NCBI GenBank assembly: GCA_003157595.1
Contig: PMKB01000272.1
Coordinates: 9,233 to 19,750, forward strand
Source of the DNA: Solirubrobacterales bacterium
GTDB taxonomy: Bacteria > Actinomycetota > Thermoleophilia > Solirubrobacterales > Solirubrobacteraceae
Direction: 5' to 3'
DNA: 10,518 nucleotides
Below are positions 6,344 to 10,518 of the stretch, piece after piece. Position numbers and translations under genes: made by a program. The first letter of the stretch is position 1; each line of letters begins with the position of its first letter. The notes under the pieces are model-generated. The model worked only from the letters and a program-made list of their open reading frames with translations, was not told the origin of the DNA and searched no databases.

Positions 6344-7102
6344 CTAACCCGGTCCCGCTTCGATCGCCTCGCGCACCGCGGCCACGCGGGGCTGACAGTC
6401 GAAGGCGGTGAGCAGCCAACTCGCGCCGGCGCGCTCCCACGCACCGGCGTCGTCGCCCGCCGGAAGCTCGGCGATGAGGTCGAAGGGCCCGGCGGCGTCA
6501 CCGCGCAGTCCGCGCACCTCCTCCGCGAGCTGCGCAAGCTCGTCCGGGCCGGGAAGCTCGATCGGGAACAGGCCGTCCCAGCGCGCGGCGCGGCGCAGCG
6601 GCCGGCGGTTCGGCCAGCGCGACGCCACCCAGACGGGGATTCGCGGCTGCTGCAGCGGGAGCGGCTCGAACCCGCCGGCCCAAAGCGAGCTCAGCTGCTC
6701 GAGGCCCCGGTCCAGCAGCACGGCGCGCTCGCGCGCGTCGACGACCTCGCCGAAGGGCTCGAGCTCCCCGTTTCGATCGCTGCCCAACCCGACGCCCAGC
6801 GTGAGGCGGCCGCCGCTGAGGTGGTCGAGCGTGACCGTCTCGCGCGCGAGCTTCTGCACGCGGCGGCGCGACAGCGGCGTGACAAGCGGCCCGAGCCGCA
6901 CGGTCTCCGTGGCGCAGGCGATCGCGGCCAGCGCCACCCATGGATCGGCGACGGCGCGCACCGGCGGGCGCCAGGCAACGTGATCCCAGACGAAGAACCC
7001 GTCCCACCCGTGTGCCTCGCTGCTCTGCGCGAGCTCCGCCAGCAGGCGCGGCTCGACCAGCTCATCGAACGGCGCCACGAAGATCCCGCGCTTGGCGCTC
7101 AC
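6344..7102 (-). CDS. Luciferase-like (LLM class) F420/flavin-dependent oxidoreductase
   Basis: The 252-aa protein resembles the bacterial luciferase-like monooxygenase superfamily, TIM-barrel enzymes that in actinobacteria commonly use F420 or FMN. Visible landmarks are GIFVAPFDEL at the first strand, a GWDGFFVWDHV segment near residue 33, ATETVRLGPLVTP near residue 64, ARETVTLDHLSGGRLTLGVGLGS (about 85-107), and RIPVWVAS near residue 154. It is shorter than the usual 280-340 aa, ending soon after the position of the last barrel helix. The start is GTG at 7102, with AGGGTG about 5 nt upstream as a modest ribosome-binding site. The gene converges on the fusion gene with only 3 bp between stops, and is divergent from the wall ligase gene. 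A role in tailoring the fusion's product is possible but has no direct support; the substrate is unknown. Confidence 0.85.
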   Translation of the reverse strand: MSAKRGIFVAPFDELVEPRLLAELAQSSEAHGWDGFFVWDHVAWRPPVRAVADPWVALAAIACATETVRLGPLVTPLSRRRVQKLARETVTLDHLSGGRLTLGVGLGSDRNGELEPFGEVVDARERAVLLDRGLEQLSSLWAGGFEPLPLQQPRIPVWVASRWPNRRPLRRAARWDGLFPIELPGPDELAQLAEEVRGLRGDAAGPFDLIAELPAGDDAGAWERAGASWLLTAFDCQPRVAAVREAIEAGPG

Positions 7103-7296
7103 GGCTGCACCCTAGCTGGAGTTCGCCGGTCGCCTGCAGCACTCAGCCGGCGCTGACGCCGAGGATCGGCTGCGCGAGCGCAATACTGTCGGGGCTGCAC
7201 AACACTAATCGTGCCGACATTCGCTCCTGACATCAACAGCGATCGGCTCGCCGGGCATGCACGCCGTTTCCGTCCCGCTCGAGCGACTGGTTGTCC

Positions 7297-8907
7297 ATGA
7301 GGCGCCGCTTGCGCCGCGCGCCCGCCCGGGCGGCCACGTCGGCGTCTGCGCGTGCGCCCGAGCAGCCGCGCCGGCGTTCGCATCCGCACCGACGCCACCT
7401 ACTGGGCTGCGTCGTGATCGTCGTCGCCACCGCGACCGCGATCTCGGTCGGCGCGATCAACGTGGTGAGCACGATCGCCGCCGACTTCGCGCTCGGCGGA
7501 ACGCCGCTTGACTCGACGGACCTGACTCCCGCCCAGGCGGGACAGCCACAGACGATCCTGGTGATCGGCGACGATCACATCGGCAAGACGACGACCTACG
7601 CGACGGGTGCCGAGCAGGATGTCAACGGCGTGCACCTGCTGCACGCGGACACCTTCATGCTGGTGCGGATGGATCCGGCCCAGAAGCAGACCTCGATCCT
7701 TTCGATCCCGCGCGACCTGCTCGTCAGCTTCACCTGGAAGGGCGTGTCCTACACCAATCAGAAGTTCAACTCCGCATACTCGATCGGGCGCGACGATCTC
7801 GTCAAGCAGGTCGCCCTGGCGACGCTGCCGGGGATCACGATCAACCACGTGATCGACTTCAACTTCGCCTCGTTCCTGGGACTGGTGGATGCGATCGGCT
7901 GCGTCTACGTCGACGTCGACCAGCGCTACTACAACCCGCCAGGTGACAGCTACTCGCCGATCAACATCCAGCCGGGCTATCAGCGGCTGTGCAGCAACCA
8001 GGCGCTCTCCTACGTGCGCTACCGCCACACCGACTCGGACTTCGTGCGCGTCGCACGCCAGCAGGACTTCGTTCGCGACGCCAAGGAACAGCTCGGCGTC
8101 TGGGGCTTCCTCAGCAAGTGGTCCGCGCTTGCGAAGGCGTTCGGCCGGGCGGTCTGGACTGACATCCGCAGTCCGCAGTCGATCGCTGCGCTCCTCTACC
8201 TCGCGGCGTTCTCCCAGTCCAAGCCGATCCGCGAGGTGCCCTTCAACGTGGCGAACCCGGCCTATCAGATCAACACCCCCCAGGGCCCCGAGGAAGCCGT
8301 ACTCTCGACGCGGCAGCTGATCCGCGCGAGCGTCGAGAACCTCCTCTACAAGGCCCCCAAGGCGACGCTTCCGGGCTCGACCAGCGGTTCGGCGAGCCAT
8401 GCCGTCACCCACCGCCGCACCCACCACGCAAGCCACCACACAAGCCACCACAGCACGAGCGTCACCAACGGCACCGACGACCTGTATGCGATCCCCGCCT
8501 CCGTCACCGCGCAGGCGCTCGCGATCACGCCGGACGTGGGCGTCCCGGTCTACCTCCCGAGCGTGCAGACCGGCCCTGCGATACCCAACGACTTCCACCC
8601 TTACACGATCCGCGACGAACAGAGCCGCCTGCACTACGGCTACCGGATCGACTGGTCAACCGGCTCCGAGGGCGAGTACTACGGCATCGAGGGCACCAAC
8701 TGGACCAACCCGCCGCTGTTTGCCAAGCCCGACGGCACCGAGACGATCGGCGGGCGCACCTACATGTTCGTCGACGACGGCTCGGCCTACCACGACATCG
8801 GCTGGCGCGAGGGCGGCGTGCTGTACTGGGTCTCGAACAGCCTGAACGAGACCCTCAGCAACGCCCAGCTGCTCGCGGTCGCACAGTCGGCGCGGCCGAT
8901 CCGCTAG
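7297..8907 (+). CDS. LytR-CpsA-Psr (LCP) family wall polymer ligase with extra C-terminal domain
   Basis: The 536-aa protein has an Arg-rich cytoplasmic N-terminus, one membrane segment (about 34-57, LLGCVVIVV onward) and an external LCP domain (about 85-265). LCP enzymes transfer lipid-linked glycopolymers to peptidoglycan. Motifs seen are ILVIGDD (87-93), HADTFMLVRMDP with Asp118, SIPRDLLV with Arg139, a KFNSAYS segment, and RYRHTDSDFVRVARQQ (241-256), the conserved R-x-R...D...R..RQ block. After a helical region comes a His/Ser/Thr-rich linker (368-388, eight His), then a C-terminal domain of about 140 residues rich in Tyr, Trp and Gly that I do not recognise. It may be external and bind wall or polymer. 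The ATG at 7297 is preferred over TTG at 7291, two codons upstream; neither has a clear Shine-Dalgarno site. The stop shares a CTAG with the stop of the next, opposing gene. Confidence 0.88.
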   Translation: MRRRLRRAPARAATSASARAPEQPRRRSHPHRRHLLGCVVIVVATATAISVGAINVVSTIAADFALGGTPLDSTDLTPAQAGQPQTILVIGDDHIGKTTTYATGAEQDVNGVHLLHADTFMLVRMDPAQKQTSILSIPRDLLVSFTWKGVSYTNQKFNSAYSIGRDDLVKQVALATLPGITINHVIDFNFASFLGLVDAIGCVYVDVDQRYYNPPGDSYSPINIQPGYQRLCSNQALSYVRYRHTDSDFVRVARQQDFVRDAKEQLGVWGFLSKWSALAKAFGRAVWTDIRSPQSIAALLYLAAFSQSKPIREVPFNVANPAYQINTPQGPEEAVLSTRQLIRASVENLLYKAPKATLPGSTSGSASHAVTHRRTHHASHHTSHHSTSVTNGTDDLYAIPASVTAQALAITPDVGVPVYLPSVQTGPAIPNDFHPYTIRDEQSRLHYGYRIDWSTGSEGEYYGIEGTNWTNPPLFAKPDGTETIGGRTYMFVDDGSAYHDIGWREGGVLYWVSNSLNETLSNAQLLAVAQSARPIR

Positions 8908-9437
8908 CCGGCCTCGCCGATCACGGAACCGAGCCGCTCGATGAGCGACCCAGGCTCGAGGCCGTCCACGTCGATCGCCAGCGTGGCCACCGCCGCGAAG
9001 CGCTCGCTGCGGGCCGCGAGCTGGCGCGCGAGCGCCGCCGCCGTCCCCTGCCGGTAGCGCGGCCGGTGCGGATCGGCGTCGTAGCGAGCGACCAGCGTGG
9101 CGAGCGTGGCCCTCAGCCACACCGTACTCACCCCGGGCGCCCGCAGGGCCGCGCGGCAGCGCTCGTCGTCGATCGTGCTGGCGGCCGCGCAGATCACCGA
9201 CGGCTCGGGCCGCGCGAGCGCCTCGAGCAGGATCGTCGCCTCGAGTCGATGCAGCCCGCCGGCTCCCCAGCGCTCCTGAAGCTCCCGCACGCTCGCCCCC
9301 TCGCGCGCCTGGATCTCGGCGTCGCTGTCTAACAGCGGCCAGCCGAGCCTTGCCGCCGCCAGCCGCCCGAGCGTGGTCTTGCCGGTGCCCATCAGGCCGA
9401 TCAGCACGAGGTGACGCGCGGGCGCAGCGGCGCTCAT
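8904..9437 (-). CDS. Shikimate-kinase-fold protein with altered substrate motif
   Basis: The 177-aa protein has the size and N-terminal layout of shikimate kinase: Walker A GLMGTGKTT (14-22), DSD (37-39) where AroK has its magnesium and shikimate aspartates, and HRLEA (63-67) at the position of the FR-x-E motif. However, the glycine triplet of the ATGGG motif that contacts shikimate is replaced by Ala84-Ala85-Ala86 (VICAAAS), and the preceding GE-F is GAGGL. The lid carries RPRYRQ (125-130) rather than RPLL. ATP binding looks intact, while shikimate recognition looks lost or changed, so it may phosphorylate another small molecule or be a diverged AroK paralogue. It is alone, with no aroB, aroC or aroE nearby. 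The ATG at 9437 has no clear ribosome-binding site; its start lies 20 bp from the divergent amidohydrolase start. Confidence 0.75.
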   Translation of the reverse strand: MSAAAPARHLVLIGLMGTGKTTLGRLAAARLGWPLLDSDAEIQAREGASVRELQERWGAGGLHRLEATILLEALARPEPSVICAAASTIDDERCRAALRAPGVSTVWLRATLATLVARYDADPHRPRYRQGTAAALARQLAARSERFAAVATLAIDVDGLEPGSLIERLGSVIGEAG

Positions 9438-9457
9438 CGCGCCAACGTTATGGGAGC

Positions 9458-10518
9458 ATGCGCCGCGTGGTGGTGGAGCCCCTGCCTGCGGCCTTTGCGA
9501 CGCTCGACGCCGAGTTGCGCGAGCTGCTTGCGGACGCGAGCGGGGTGATCGACGCCCACACCCACCTCGGCCGCGACGAGGACGGCCAGTCGCTCGAGCT
9601 CGAGCAGTTGATCGGCCTGCTCGATCAGCTGGACGGCGGCGCGGGCGCCTGCGTCTTTGCGCTGCACGACCCCGACCGCCGGCCCGCCTACAGGACGCCG
9701 AACGATCGCGTGCTCGCCTGGGCGGCGGCAGCCGAGGGCCGTCTCTACCCCTTCTGCCGGCTGGACCCGGCCGATGACCCGATCGCCGAGGGCGAGCGCT
9801 GCCTGCGGCTCGGAGCGCGCGGGATCAAGCTGCATCCGCGGGCCCAGTCGTTCGGCTTCGACACCCCGGTCGCGGCGGCGATCTTCGAGCTCGCGCGCGA
9901 CGGCGGCGTGCCGATCCTGATCCACGCCGGTCGCGGGATGGGGCGAATGGACGCGCTCGCCGATCTGGCGCTGCGCTACCCCGAGGTGGCGCTCGTGCTG
10001 GCGCACGGCGCGATCGCCGACCAGGCGCTGTTCGCCACGCGCCTGGCCGGCCATCCCGCGGTGGTCTATGACACCTCCGTCTTCTCCCCCTTCGACCTGA
10101 TCGAGCTGTTCGCCCGCGTCCCCGCGGAGCGCATCGTGTTCGGCTCCGACGTGCCCTACGGCCGGCCGGTCGCGGGCCTGTTCACGACGCTGCGCGTGGC
10201 GGCCTACGCCGGGCTCGACGGGCCCGAGCGGGCGCTGGTGGCCGGCGCCACGATGACGGCGCTGCTCGAGGGGCGGGCGCCGGCCGAGCCCTCGGCGCCG
10301 CGCGTGCCCGCGGTCCGCGCCGTCAACGGTCGCCTCTCGCGCGTCGGCGCCTACCTGCTGATGGGGTTCGGGGCGGCGATCGGATCCGGCCCGCCTCCCG
10401 ACCCGGCGCGCGTCCTGCCGATGGTCGCGCTGGCCCGCGCGGTGTGTCGCGACGGCGACCCCGGAGCGGCCGGGGCGGCGCTGGAACGCATCGACGGCCT
10501 GCTCGCCGCCGCCGAGGC
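9458..10518 (+). CDS. Amidohydrolase-2 family metal-dependent hydrolase (partial, runs off the right edge)
   Basis: At least 353 residues are visible. The N-terminal two thirds look like an amidohydrolase-2 TIM barrel: DAHTHLG with metal ligands His34 and His36, GARGIKLHPR near residue 123, ILIHAGRG near residue 154, LVLAHG near residue 178, and FGSDVPYG near residue 229 with the conserved Asp. Family members hydrolyse or decarboxylate varied small molecules; the substrate is not evident. The barrel seems to end near AGATMTALLEG (about residue 268), yet the frame continues at least 80 residues as a Pro/Ala-rich stretch and a helical-looking segment, an extension I do not recognise. The start is uncertain: ATG 9458 has GGGAG only one base upstream, so GTG 9467, ten bases after GGGAG, may be the true start. 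The gene is divergent from the kinase-fold gene. Confidence 0.82.
   Translation, partial: MRRVVVEPLPAAFATLDAELRELLADASGVIDAHTHLGRDEDGQSLELEQLIGLLDQLDGGAGACVFALHDPDRRPAYRTPNDRVLAWAAAAEGRLYPFCRLDPADDPIAEGERCLRLGARGIKLHPRAQSFGFDTPVAAAIFELARDGGVPILIHAGRGMGRMDALADLALRYPEVALVLAHGAIADQALFATRLAGHPAVVYDTSVFSPFDLIELFARVPAERIVFGSDVPYGRPVAGLFTTLRVAAYAGLDGPERALVAGATMTALLEGRAPAEPSAPRVPAVRAVNGRLSRVGAYLLMGFGAAIGSGPPPDPARVLPMVALARAVCRDGDPGAAGAALERIDGLLAAAE

Noticed and set aside
7103..7296. Possible promoters between the oxidoreductase and the wall ligase genes.
   Set aside because: No -10/-35 pair with acceptable spacing was found on either strand; short dyads such as TCAGC-N4-GCTGA (7143-7156) are too weak to call.
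7399..8634. A 411-codon open frame on the minus strand opposite the wall ligase gene.
   Set aside because: Its translation is Arg/Val/Asp-rich with no motifs, and it mirrors the codon pattern of the real gene, which has clear LCP motifs. Long antisense frames are expected at this G+C.

Overview
The window is about 70% G+C by eye, with strong G/C preference at third codon positions, short intergenic gaps, 4-bp ATGA gene overlaps and few strong Shine-Dalgarno sites. Together with an F420-type luciferase-like oxidoreductase and a LytR-CpsA-Psr wall ligase, this suggests a high-GC actinobacterium. A deep-branching lineage such as Thermoleophilia/Solirubrobacterales is my guess; there is no rRNA here to confirm it.

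Left third (minus strand, read 3494 to 1): a methionine/one-carbon operon. It starts with an ArsR-type regulator fused to a SAM-methyltransferase-like domain (SahR-like, 2484-3494). It continues with methylenetetrahydrofolate reductase MetF (1621-2487), a stand-alone zinc homocysteine methyltransferase corresponding to the MetH N-terminal module (551-1624), and a separate gene opening with the MetH pterin-binding module (1-537, running off the left edge). The first three genes overlap by 4 bp, and a 13-bp gap separates the two MetH parts. MetH is therefore split exactly at the linker that joins these modules in the one-chain enzyme. MetF makes 5-methyltetrahydrofolate, the MetH parts pass its methyl group to homocysteine, and the regulator probably senses S-adenosylhomocysteine or a related cycle metabolite. 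An AT-rich dyad and a second dyad enclosing a -10-like box lie just upstream of the regulator.

Middle (3715-6340): two paralogous PAPS-type sulfotransferase genes, transcribed divergently from a control region holding two strong GC-rich palindromes and an AT-rich promoter-like stretch. The minus gene is a simple 233-aa sulfotransferase. The plus gene is the most unusual item in the window: one uninterrupted reading frame joins a complete sulfotransferase domain to a complete type III polyketide synthase domain with an intact Cys-His-Asn triad. This looks like a small biosynthetic locus making a sulfated or sulfation-activated polyketide.

Right third: a luciferase-like F420/flavin oxidoreductase (minus, 6344-7102), convergent with the fusion gene; a LytR-CpsA-Psr ligase with a His-rich linker and an extra C-terminal domain (plus, 7297-8907); a shikimate-kinase-fold protein that has lost the family's GGG shikimate-binding motif (minus, 8904-9437); and an amidohydrolase-2 protein with a C-terminal extension (plus, from 9458 off the right edge). 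No tRNA, rRNA, CRISPR array, insertion sequence or phage gene was seen, and no gene-free stretch exceeds 300 bases.
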